64,000 bases of DNA from Marinobacter nauticus (lineage in GTDB: Bacteria; Pseudomonadota; Gammaproteobacteria; Enterobacterales; Shewanellaceae). The notes under the pieces were generated by a model that had not been told where the DNA came from, did not search any database, and was given only the letters and a program-made list of their open reading frames with translations. The stretch covers positions 186,001-250,000 of the forward strand of contig NZ_JAHVJZ010000004.1 of the NCBI RefSeq assembly GCF_019801015.1, read 5' to 3'. Positions 9,279 through 16,952 of the stretch are shown here, one piece after another (positions within the stretch are counted from its first letter, which is position 1; each line of letters begins with the position of its first letter). The translations under genes were made by a program, and so were the position numbers.

Positions 9279-10111
9279 GCGCTGGCCCTCTGCGTTTGCG
9301 CAGCCAACTGATGACGCCGGATGGTGTCCAGTTCGGCCAGCAGATCGGCCATTGGCGGCAGATTAAAATCCCGCTCCAGCAAGGTGGGATGCACGCCATG
9401 CCAGGCGTAAGCATGCTCCAGCAGTTGCCATACCGGGTCAATCACGTCGGCACCATGGGTATCGACAATCAGGTCGGCCGCTTCCTGGTAGTGACCGGCG
9501 ATGTGGAGATAGCGGATCCGACGGGTCGGCAGACCCTGTAAGAACTGCCGGGCATCGTAACCGTGGTTGACGCTGTTGACGTAGATGTTGTTCACGTCCA
9601 GCAGCAGCTCACAGTCCGCCTCCTCCAATACCGCATTGATAAAGGTCAGCTCATCCATCTCGGCACCGGGCGCGGCGTAATAGGAAACGTTTTCCAGTAC
9701 CAGGGGGCGTTCCAGTATCGATTGCACGATCTGCACCCGCTCCACCACATGCCTGACCGCTTCTTCGGTAAAGGGGATGGGCATCAGGTCGTACAGGTGG
9801 GCATTACCGGAACAGTAAGAAAGGTGTTCGGAGTAGGAGGCGATCCGGTGCTCGTCCAGGAACCGCTTGAGTTGCCGGACAAACGCCAAATCCAATGGTG
9901 CAGGCGCGCCGATGGAAAGCGACAGGCCGTGGCAGACAAAGGGCCGCTGCTCAGTCAATTCACGGAACTGACGACGCAACTTCGGATTCACCCTCATCCA
10001 GTTTTCCGGCGCCACCTCCATAAAATCGATGTCGTCAGGCACACCCTGCTGACACAATGTGTCGACCATCTCCCGGCGCAATCCCAGCCCAACGCCCGCT
10101 AGCGACTCCAT
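9275..10111 (-). CDS. hvfB: HvfB/BufB-type multinuclear non-heme iron oxidative enzyme (DUF692)
   Basis: A 278-residue DUF692 (MNIO) enzyme. The start at 10111 has a strong AGGAGGTG site; the in-frame codon 54 bp upstream lies inside a terminator. The TIM-barrel metal-ligand segments are present: DFMEVAPENW, VCHGLSLSIG, YSEHLSYCSG, LVLENVSYY, LLDVNNIYVN, RYLHIAGH and VDTHGADVIDPVW. MNIO enzymes use two or three irons and oxygen to rearrange cysteines. The HvfB branch makes oxazolone/thioamide pairs in EGKCG motifs, while related MbnB makes methanobactin. The neighbouring EGKCG-rich precursor and HvfC partner support the HvfB assignment. Confidence 0.92.
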   Translation of the reverse strand: MESLAGVGLGLRREMVDTLCQQGVPDDIDFMEVAPENWMRVNPKLRRQFRELTEQRPFVCHGLSLSIGAPAPLDLAFVRQLKRFLDEHRIASYSEHLSYCSGNAHLYDLMPIPFTEEAVRHVVERVQIVQSILERPLVLENVSYYAAPGAEMDELTFINAVLEEADCELLLDVNNIYVNSVNHGYDARQFLQGLPTRRIRYLHIAGHYQEAADLIVDTHGADVIDPVWQLLEHAYAWHGVHPTLLERDFNLPPMADLLAELDTIRRHQLAAQTQRASA

Positions 10112-10133
10112 GAACACCTCCTTGGAACTCCAT

Positions 10134-10160
10134 AAAAAAGGCTGGCCGAAGCCAGCCTTT
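10134..10160 (-). terminator. Strong terminator between hvfA and hvfB
   Basis: On the minus strand AAAGGCTGGC, a TTCG tetraloop, then GCCAGCC followed by six T, ending only about 20 bases before the hvfB start. It should make most transcripts stop after hvfA, giving an excess of precursor over enzymes. Confidence 0.9.
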
Positions 10161-10181
10161 CCCATACTTTACGTCGGCTGA

Positions 10182-10562
10182 TTAGCTGTGGCCACCGCAT
10201 TTGCCTTCGCCACACTTGCCTTCTTTGCCTTTGGCTTCGCCGCCGCACTTACCTTCGCCGCACTTGCCTTCTTTGCCTTTGGCTTCGCCGCCGCATTTCC
10301 CTTCGCCGCACTTGCCTTCTTTACCCTTGGCTTCGCCGCCGCACTTACCTTCGCCGCACTTGCCTTCTTTGCCTTTGCCTTCGCCGCCGCACTTGCCTTC
10401 GCCACACTTACCCTCACTGCCTTTATCGCCAGTGATTTGGTAACCCATCGCCAGGTCATCGATGCCAAACGGGCTGGCTTGAGCGGTACCGGCTGCCATA
10501 GCGCCGCCAACAACCAGTGCACCCAGTGCTGCTGCAACGGTGGATTTTTTCACAGTCTTCAT
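10182..10562 (-). CDS. hvfA: HvfA-like RiPP precursor with ten EGKCG motifs
   Basis: A 126-residue secreted precursor. Residues 1-29 are a Sec signal peptide ending AMAAGTAQA, followed by the short conserved leader SPFGIDDLAMGYQITG. The rest is EGKCGEGKC repeated five times with GGEAKGK spacers. Ten cysteines (53, 58, 69, 74, 85, 90, 101, 106, 117, 122) all lie in EGKCG. In Haemophilus HvfA and related bufferins such cysteines become oxazolone/thioamide pairs that bind copper. The adjacent hvfB and hvfC are the expected modification pair. The start has a GAAGGA ribosome site. Copper binding here is an inference from the family; it is not visible in sequence. Confidence 0.92.
   Translation of the reverse strand: MKTVKKSTVAAALGALVVGGAMAAGTAQASPFGIDDLAMGYQITGDKGSEGKCGEGKCGGEGKGKEGKCGEGKCGGEAKGKEGKCGEGKCGGEAKGKEGKCGEGKCGGEAKGKEGKCGEGKCGGHS
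10191..10415 (-). repeat. 48-bp tandem repeat encoding paired EGKCG motifs
   Basis: Five tandem copies of a 16-codon unit (EGKCGEGKCGGEAKGK); the first carries G instead of A at the third-last variable site and the last ends in GGHS. DNA copies are nearly identical, so unit number can change by slippage or recombination. Confidence 0.95.
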
Positions 10563-10781
10563 CGTAAGTTCCTTCGATCGGTTGATGCTATTTTGTCCCA
10601 GCAGCCTTACGACGCTGGCTCAGCAAAGGAGACCCAACAAGCGGGATCTCTATTTCACACCTTAACAACATTTTTTTCACCCGCCACTAATTTGGGCTTT
10701 TTTTCACCAGCAAACTGGTGTAGGGAAGCCGGTGGGAGTAAACTTGCCGCCCCCTGATTTCAACGTAAGCGACCCTGCTGA

Positions 10782-11714
10782 ATGAGAGTGATCCTGGCCC
10801 CGATGGAAGGCGTGTTAGACCATCGGATGCGACAACTGCTCAGTGAGCTTAACCCCTATGATCTGTGCGTTACGGAGTTCATCCGCGTGGTGGATCAGCC
10901 GGTGCCGGATAAGGTGTTTTACCGATTGGCGCCGGAGTTGCTGAATGGGGGAAAAACCCGCAACGGCACGCCGGTTCGGGTGCAGTTGTTGGGGCAGGAT
11001 CCGGACTGGCTTGCCGACGCCGCCAACCGGGCCAGTGCGCTGGGCAGCCCCGGGGTCGACATCAACTTCGGATGTCCGGCGAAAACCGTTAACCGCTCAA
11101 GAGGTGGGGCGGTGCTGCTGAAGGAGCCTGAGCTGATCTACCGCATTGTCAAAGCGATGCGCGAAGCGATCCCGGCTGAACAGGTGCTCAGCGCCAAGAT
11201 CCGCCTGGGTTGGGAATGCGACAGCCGCACCATGGAGATTGCCCAGGCCATCGAGTCGGCCGGCGCCAATGAGCTGGCCATTCACGCCCGCACCAAAGCC
11301 GACGGCTACCGCGCCGAGGCCATCAACTGGCCTGCCATTGCTCCGGTCGCCAAAGCTCTGAGCATTCCGGTTGTCGCCAACGGTGAAATCAACAGCTATG
11401 CCGACGGCCAGCGCTGTCAGCTGGAATCAGGCTGCCAGGATTTGATGATCGGCCGGGGCGCACTGTGCCGCCCTAACCTTGCGGAGATGGTGAAGCACGA
11501 TGCGCAACAGCTGGACTGGGACGCCATCCGGGCGGTGCTGTCCGAGTACGTGACGCTGGAGATTAGTGGCGACAAAGAGCGCTATTTCCCCAACCGCATC
11601 AAGCAGTGGTTTGGCTATCTGCGCCAGGCCTACCCCGAGGCCAACGAGATGTTTGGCGAACTGCGCCGGTTAAAACGCAGCGACGAAATCATCGCTCATC
11701 TGAATGCCGCATAA
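10782..11714 (+). CDS. dusC: tRNA-dihydrouridine(16) synthase DusC
   Basis: A 310-residue FMN-dependent enzyme that reduces uridine 16 in the tRNA D-loop. The N-terminus MRVILAPMEGVLDHRMRQLL carries the FMN-binding APMEG of the Dus family; DINFGCPAKTVNRSRGGAVL (about residues 86-105) holds the catalytic Cys and the phosphate-binding loop; KIRLGWE and AIHARTK follow, and GEINSYADG and MIGRGAL form the C-terminal FMN phosphate site. Lengths and the FGCPAKTVN form fit DusC rather than DusA or DusB. It is transcribed away from hvfA. The ribosome site is weak. A strong terminator follows immediately. Confidence 0.93.
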   Translation: MRVILAPMEGVLDHRMRQLLSELNPYDLCVTEFIRVVDQPVPDKVFYRLAPELLNGGKTRNGTPVRVQLLGQDPDWLADAANRASALGSPGVDINFGCPAKTVNRSRGGAVLLKEPELIYRIVKAMREAIPAEQVLSAKIRLGWECDSRTMEIAQAIESAGANELAIHARTKADGYRAEAINWPAIAPVAKALSIPVVANGEINSYADGQRCQLESGCQDLMIGRGALCRPNLAEMVKHDAQQLDWDAIRAVLSEYVTLEISGDKERYFPNRIKQWFGYLRQAYPEANEMFGELRRLKRSDEIIAHLNAA

Positions 11715-11746
11715 AAAAACGCCCCGGGTCTCGGGGCGTTTTTTTT
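11713..11746 (+). terminator. Terminator after dusC
   Basis: Stem CGCCCCG/CGGGGCG with a five-base loop, an A-run before and an eight-T run after. Also suitable for the convergent META-domain gene on the other strand. Confidence 0.93.
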
Positions 11747-11763
11747 AGGGTTCGGATTCAGGC

Positions 11764-12519
11764 TCAAGGCTGACGGGAGAACTCCAGCAGCAGGGTCTCA
11801 CCTTTCCACCACTGCAGTTTACCGTCCTGTTCGACGGTGCGGTCGGCTTCGGCAAAGTGCTGCATCATCTTCTGCTCCTGCAGGGCCAGGTTATCCGGGC
11901 AGGCCACCAGGGTCATGCCCGCCTGTTGCAGCCACAGGGCATCGCCTGCCGGGGTCACAGAGGCAAAGAACTGGTTACAACCGCTGTTGCCGTTGGCACG
12001 GCCTTCGGTCATGTCCAGCATCAGGTAAGGGGGACGGCCATCATACAGACCCTGAATGCTGTCAACGCCCTCCAGTTTGTCCAGAGACCAGGTACCGCTC
12101 CAGGCGGCAAACTGAGAGGCCGGCACTTCGCGGTAGGCTTCCACCACCACTTCGTCACCCGCCAGGATCTGCAGGCGACCGTGCTCAATGCGGTAACCAT
12201 TGGCACCGGCCATCGCCTGGCTGTAGTTTTGCTCCATCTCGGCGATGGGAGAAGGGCAACCCATGCGGGTGCTCATCTGCGGGCCAAACACGGTACCGGC
12301 TTCAGGCCAGTTACCGTTGATCTGGTTGCAACCAAAGCTGGTGTTCATGCGCTCACCCTCAATGGTCAGCGCCGGTTTGGCCTGTTGTGGGCCCACCATG
12401 ACCGCCTCACCATTTACTTGACCGATAAGCCACTGTCCCTCAAACGGAGACGGGCCCTTCTCGGTGGCGGCACAGCCGGCCAGCACCAGGGCGACGGAAG
12501 CCAGAGCAATGGGTTTCAT
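11764..12519 (-). CDS. Two-domain META lipoprotein
   Basis: A 251-residue predicted lipoprotein: the signal peptide MKPIALASVALVLAGCAAT ends in a lipobox with lipidated Cys16. Two META-type domains follow. The first (about 27-135) contains SFGCNQINGNW and CPSPIAEMEQ, the second (about 140-248) contains GNSGCNQFFAS and CPDNLALQEQKMMQHF. META domains (HslJ, YbaY-like relatives) occur in envelope proteins linked to heat-inducible or antibiotic-stress phenotypes, but the biochemical role is not settled. The paired GCNQ and C-P motifs probably form a disulphide in each domain. It stands alone, convergent with dusC, with about 170 bp of untranslated DNA upstream. Confidence 0.85.
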   Translation of the reverse strand: MKPIALASVALVLAGCAATEKGPSPFEGQWLIGQVNGEAVMVGPQQAKPALTIEGERMNTSFGCNQINGNWPEAGTVFGPQMSTRMGCPSPIAEMEQNYSQAMAGANGYRIEHGRLQILAGDEVVVEAYREVPASQFAAWSGTWSLDKLEGVDSIQGLYDGRPPYLMLDMTEGRANGNSGCNQFFASVTPAGDALWLQQAGMTLVACPDNLALQEQKMMQHFAEADRTVEQDGKLQWWKGETLLLEFSRQP

Positions 12520-12688
12520 AGGGTTTCCCTTTTAACTGAGAAGGATAAAGGAAATAGACTAGCAGCTTGGAGGCGGATTTAGGCTGCAGCGACGCCGTTT
12601 CGAAACGTAAAGATGCGAGCCGGATCACGGAATAAGGGGGCTGGCCTCCCGCATTAGCCTATGGGAAGCCGCCATTTACCGGGGGTAT

Positions 12689-13558
12689 TCAGGCCTTGGT
12701 GCCCTGCAGGCACCAACCCATCGCCGCGCCCTCCGCTTTCACCAATCGGCACTCAATATGGGAGGTGCTGGCACCGATCTGACTGACGATGGCGTCTGCC
12801 GCTTCCGCATCCAGCGCCGCATCGAGCTGGTCTTTGTTGCGCTGATGGCACTGCCACAGGGCGTCTAATCCCTTGCGCCACACGTCAACCTTCTGCTCGA
12901 CAGATTGTTGTCCCATGCGGTTTACCACATGATCGATACCCTGGTTCAGATAGCCGACAAAACCGGCTGAAGCGGTTTGACTGATGGCCGCCAGAGCGGC
13001 CTTTACTGACTCAACGGCAGCAACAATAGCGGGATCCGTCCGGGCCAAATCCTGGCGAGCCAACACCGCAATCAGGGCTTCCACCGCGTCACTGAGCTGA
13101 CCGCTCTTCAGGTGTTCAATGTCGCGATTTTCCGCTTCCAGCGCCCGGGAGATGGTTGAGTGGCGATGGTGCATCAAAAACTGGAACTGGCCGCCGGGTT
13201 TCAGCACCCGCAACGCTTCATCGAAGGTGTCCGGCCTGGGGCCATACTCAATGCCAAACTGTGACACCACCAGATCAAACTGGGCGTTCTCGAAGGGCTG
13301 TTTTTGCAGGGGAACCCGCGCGTGAAATTCGATGCCGGCGGGCGGAGAAATCCTGGCCAGATCCGTGCCGACCCAGGATGCCCCGGCAGGGGAAAGAAGT
13401 TGAATCAGATGGCCGTTTCCGCAGGCCAGGTCGAGGCAGCGCCAGTGCGGCTCAATCGCGCCTTTAAGTGCCGCCCAACTCGCGTTCGCCGAGCGATTCC
13501 AGGCGTCATCATTCACCGTTTGTTGGCTGTATTGCCAGTAGTTATCCCAGTGATCCAT
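12689..13558 (-). CDS. Class I SAM-dependent methyltransferase
   Basis: A 289-residue protein starting at the ATG at 13558, which follows an AAGGAG site; a GTG codon directly before it is less well spaced. The Rossmann motif I LDLACGNGHLIQLL (about 42-55), motif II-like WVGTDLAR, FDLVVSQFGIEYG (post-motif) and LRVLKPGGQFQFLMHH (motif III region) define a methyltransferase type 11/25 fold in the first 170 residues. The C-terminal 120 residues are helical and unfamiliar. The substrate cannot be told. It lies between a META lipoprotein and the first TonB-dependent receptor and reads in the same direction as both. Confidence 0.85.
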   Translation of the reverse strand: MDHWDNYWQYSQQTVNDDAWNRSANASWAALKGAIEPHWRCLDLACGNGHLIQLLSPAGASWVGTDLARISPPAGIEFHARVPLQKQPFENAQFDLVVSQFGIEYGPRPDTFDEALRVLKPGGQFQFLMHHRHSTISRALEAENRDIEHLKSGQLSDAVEALIAVLARQDLARTDPAIVAAVESVKAALAAISQTASAGFVGYLNQGIDHVVNRMGQQSVEQKVDVWRKGLDALWQCHQRNKDQLDAALDAEAADAIVSQIGASTSHIECRLVKAEGAAMGWCLQGTKA

Positions 13559-13574
13559 CACCTCTCCTTACGGC

Positions 13575-13600
13575 AAAAAAAAGGGGCCTGAAAAGGCCCC
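13575..13600 (-). terminator. Terminator after receptor 1
   Basis: Stem GGGGCCT/AGGCCCC with a four-base loop and eight T on the minus strand. It lies between the receptor stop and the methyltransferase start. Confidence 0.92.
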
Positions 13601-13618
13601 CTATTCGGTTCGATGTTA

Positions 13619-16243
13619 TTAGAACTTCTGAGTGTAGGTCAACAGGAAGGTACGACCGTACAGGCTGTACAGAGACTCGTCATAACCCAGGTTGCTGTCC
13701 AGACGCGGATCTTCGTCGGTGATGTTACGTACCGCCGCAGTTACAGCGCCGTTCCACGGAGCAGTGTAGGTGTAGGTGAAGTCATAAGTCGTGTAAGAAG
13801 CGATGTGACCGGTGGACTCGAAGGTCTCGGAATCAGTCTTCTCATACTGGCTGTCGATGTACTGGGTCAGCAGGGACGCGCGGTGGTCGCCATACTGCCA
13901 ATCGATGGTCCAGGTGAAACGGAACTCCGGCAGACCGTTACGGCCCACTTTGTCGTTTACCGGGCCGTCGAAGTACTCTTCAGAGTCGTAGCTCAGTACC
14001 CAGGTCAGGTCGAAGTTGGTGCCAAAGTCACCCACTGCGGTTTCCAGACCACGGTAGTTGATGTTGAAGTCGATACCGTCGGTGTCGAAGCCGTTACCAT
14101 TTACCAGCGGAGTGGTCGCTTCCAGGATACGGCCATCCGGGCTGTCACCGGCACGGATGATCTCACCACCGTTGGAGATGTTGCCATAACCACGGTTCGC
14201 CTCTTCCACCAGCATGGAGTCGAGGGAGATAAAGGTGATCACATCGTCGATGCTCAGGTTGTAGTACTCAACCTTGGTGCTCAGGCTGTCAGTGATGTCC
14301 CATACCCAACCGATGTTGTAGAAATCGGAAGTTTCGGCATCCAGGTCGTCATTGGCAGTACGGGTCACATCGTACTGAGTGCTGGAACACTCTTCGCGCG
14401 GGGTGCCAATCACTTCACAGTAGTGGTAGTCAGTGGCGTAGTCGGCGCTGAAAGAGTCGGCTGCGTACAGGTCAGACAGTGCCGGAGCACGGAAGCCCTG
14501 ACCCCAGGAGCCACGCAGTACCATGCTGTCGGTCATCTGGTAACGAGCCGCCACTTTCGGGGCCACGTTGCTGCCAAAGTCGGAGTACTTGTCGTAGCGT
14601 ACCGCCAGGTTCAGTTCCAGGTTATCGGTTACCGGGATGGAGGATTCGGCAAATACCGCCCAAACATCACGCTCACCGCCGGAGCCGTTACCGGAGGAGC
14701 CAATCACTTCACCGTTGGCGGACTCTTTGTCCACTTTAGATTCGTAGATGTACTCGGAGTATTCCGCACCCACGTACCAACCAATGTCACCGGCAGGCAG
14801 TTCACCCAGCAGGAAGCTGGTACCGAAGGCAACGTTGTGGAAGTCCATGGTGTCCTGAGCCAGTACATCGTGGCTGATGGCCGCAACCACCTCGTCAGAG
14901 TTACCTTCAGGACCGAAGTTGAAGTCGCCGGATTTTACCAGAGCTTCAACGGTCGGACGGTGTACGTAACCTTCGCCGAAGTTCTTGTTTTCCTGCTTGT
15001 TGTAGTGATAGGTGAAGTCCCAGTCGAACGCATCGTGGCTGCCGTTCAGAGACAGCTGGATGTCGGTAGACCAGTCGATGGTGGTGGAGTCACGAGTGCC
15101 CACATCGGTAAAGCGGTAGTAAACACGGCCAGCATTTTCGTTCATGCTGCTGCCCTGGTACACGCCGTCTTCCCAGTTCTGGATCTCTACCTGACCCGCG
15201 TCAACGTTGAACCAACCCGCCGCCGGAGCGTAACGACCAAAGGTTTCGTTACGGGCCATCATCACCTGGGTGTTGAAGGTCACTTCATCAGTGATGAAGT
15301 ATTCACCGTTTACGTAACCAGCGGTGTACTTACGGGAAGCGTGGTCAGCCGCTTCGGAGGTGTAGTCGTAACCACAGATGTAGTCGCCGTCGCCGTAGTC
15401 GTAGACGTGGCCGCCACCAACCATCTTGTCGTTGTTACAGGCCTCCATCGGGCTGAACGCAAAGGTGGTCATATCCAGGAAGTTACGGGCGTAAGCGGAA
15501 ACACCGGTGGTGTCTGCGTACTCAGGGGCCAGTACGTTGGTGGAGCTGGAGAACCAACGGTCGCGCTGATAGATGATCGCACGGTCCTGATGTTCTACGG
15601 AGTAGGTCACGCTGCCTTTGTCGTTCGCGGTACCGCCAACAACGTGCATCTTCCACTCTTCACCGCCCGGCTGAGAGGGCTCAGTACCGGTAGCAGAGAT
15701 TTCCAGGCCTTCGTAGCCTTTCTTGAGGATGATGTTAACCACACCCGCTACGGCATCGGAGCCGTAAACGGCGGACGCACCGTCGGTCAGAACCTCGATA
15801 CGCTCAACAGCAGCGGTGGGGATGGTGTTCAGGTTAACAGCGGTACCGCCCATGGTCGGGGAACCGGGCATACGCTTACCGTTCAGCAGTACCAGAGTAC
15901 GGTCTGCACCGGCGCCACGCAGTGAGATGTTGGACTGACTCTGCCAGGTGCTACCGGAAGACTCAGAGAAGGAACCAAAGGTGTTCAGATTGCTGCCACG
16001 CAGAATGTCCGCAACGGACATTTCACCGGTTTTCGCCATATCTTCAGCGCTGATTACGGAAACCGGAGAGGCACCTTCCATATCAGTACGCTTAATGCGA
16101 GAACCAGTAACTTCAATTCGCTCAACGTCCGCACCCACTTCTTCAGCAAATGCTGCCTGAGAGCCGATCAGAGCGACTGAACCGAGGGTCGTAGCGAGCA
16201 ATCCTTGGCGTACAGCCTTGGATACAGACGATTCCATAGCCAT
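13619..16243 (-). CDS. TonB-dependent receptor 1 (group A)
   Basis: An 874-residue outer-membrane receptor that takes up a substrate with energy from TonB. Starting at MAMESSV (16243), with a GGGAG site nine bases upstream, it has a signal peptide ending SQAAFA, a short TonB-box region (VERIEVTGSRIKR) and a plug domain (about 45-175: NISLRGAGADRTLVLLNGKR, VERIEVLTDGASAVYGSDA, VVNIILKK). A 22-strand barrel ends at RTFLLTYTQKF with the terminal Phe needed for BAM insertion. It is paralogous to receptor 4: both share the ADIL/FGSFSE plug segment and the SNISLRGAG form. Substrate unknown; the family in Alteromonadales is often tied to peptides or oligosaccharides. Confidence 0.92.
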   Translation of the reverse strand: MAMESSVSKAVRQGLLATTLGSVALIGSQAAFAEEVGADVERIEVTGSRIKRTDMEGASPVSVISAEDMAKTGEMSVADILRGSNLNTFGSFSESSGSTWQSQSNISLRGAGADRTLVLLNGKRMPGSPTMGGTAVNLNTIPTAAVERIEVLTDGASAVYGSDAVAGVVNIILKKGYEGLEISATGTEPSQPGGEEWKMHVVGGTANDKGSVTYSVEHQDRAIIYQRDRWFSSSTNVLAPEYADTTGVSAYARNFLDMTTFAFSPMEACNNDKMVGGGHVYDYGDGDYICGYDYTSEAADHASRKYTAGYVNGEYFITDEVTFNTQVMMARNETFGRYAPAAGWFNVDAGQVEIQNWEDGVYQGSSMNENAGRVYYRFTDVGTRDSTTIDWSTDIQLSLNGSHDAFDWDFTYHYNKQENKNFGEGYVHRPTVEALVKSGDFNFGPEGNSDEVVAAISHDVLAQDTMDFHNVAFGTSFLLGELPAGDIGWYVGAEYSEYIYESKVDKESANGEVIGSSGNGSGGERDVWAVFAESSIPVTDNLELNLAVRYDKYSDFGSNVAPKVAARYQMTDSMVLRGSWGQGFRAPALSDLYAADSFSADYATDYHYCEVIGTPREECSSTQYDVTRTANDDLDAETSDFYNIGWVWDITDSLSTKVEYYNLSIDDVITFISLDSMLVEEANRGYGNISNGGEIIRAGDSPDGRILEATTPLVNGNGFDTDGIDFNINYRGLETAVGDFGTNFDLTWVLSYDSEEYFDGPVNDKVGRNGLPEFRFTWTIDWQYGDHRASLLTQYIDSQYEKTDSETFESTGHIASYTTYDFTYTYTAPWNGAVTAAVRNITDEDPRLDSNLGYDESLYSLYGRTFLLTYTQKF

Positions 16244-16864
16244 TATAATATTCTCCCTTCGTGCCTGTACTGTCCGGGGCTGACGCTCACAGGCCGCAAC
16301 CATTTATTTATTTTTTGCCCCACCAGCATCACAAAATGCTTACACCAGATACTCCCCTTCCGACCAAGGTTATGTCAACTAAGTTGTTGTTTTGGCTGCG
16401 TTAATTCTGTTTAAATTGTGTTAATTTTTGGAAAACAAAAAGAACATCTTCCTTTTATAAATTGAGCCAAAATGCCCCGAAGGCCCATTTTTACAGGGAT
16501 TTGATAATTCACAGTTGCGCAACATTTGGGGCGCATTTTTTCGCCATTTTTATTGCTGAAACGTAAATAAGACAGATCAGTTATAAAACACACACATACC
16601 GCGATCTCTCACCCCCACTGGCTATTAACTAGTGAAAATGTTTACTCCAAAGAATTAATGCAGAAGATCCAGACAGTTTTCAGGCTGCGGGCACAAGCTG
16701 AAGCGATCATGGCTCGTCACCCGTAGAGGAGAGAACGAAGGTTAAGAGAGGTTAACGGTGTGCAACATTGTGTAGCAGTGATGCCAGTGGCGGCCAACAG
16801 CCTCCAACGCGATAAGTTATGGGGGTGACAACGACGCTGCTCCGTATTGCGCGCTGCCGCACAT
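16244..16864 (-). other. Long AT-rich upstream region of receptor 1
   Basis: About 620 bp without a convincing gene. The part nearest the receptor is notably AT-rich with several TTAA/TTTTT tracts suited to promoters and an untranslated leader. Short open frames here show no family features. I see no riboswitch or clear operator. Confidence 0.5.
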
Positions 16865-16895
16865 AAAAAAACCGAGGCCAGTGGCCTCGGTTTTT
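16865..16895 (-). terminator. Terminator after receptor 2
   Basis: Stem AAAAACCGAGGCC/GGCCTCGGTTTTT with a three-base loop and flanking A/T runs, about 57 bp past the receptor 2 stop codon. Confidence 0.93.
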
Positions 16896-16952
16896 GTTGC
16901 TGTGTATTCCCCTCTTTCGGGCATCACACAGCGGGTCGCTCATGTCTCGCTA

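Noticed and set aside
10191-10415. CRISPR-like array
   Set aside because: The 48-bp units are contiguous coding repeats without spacers and stay in frame.
10188-10757. Phe/Ala-rich open frame on the plus strand across hvfA
   Set aside because: It is the repeat region read in antisense; the minus frame has a signal peptide, a ribosome site and known family motifs.
13613-15925. 770-codon open frame antisense to receptor 1
   Set aside because: Val-rich composition is the mirror of the receptor's codons; receptor homology on the minus strand is decisive.
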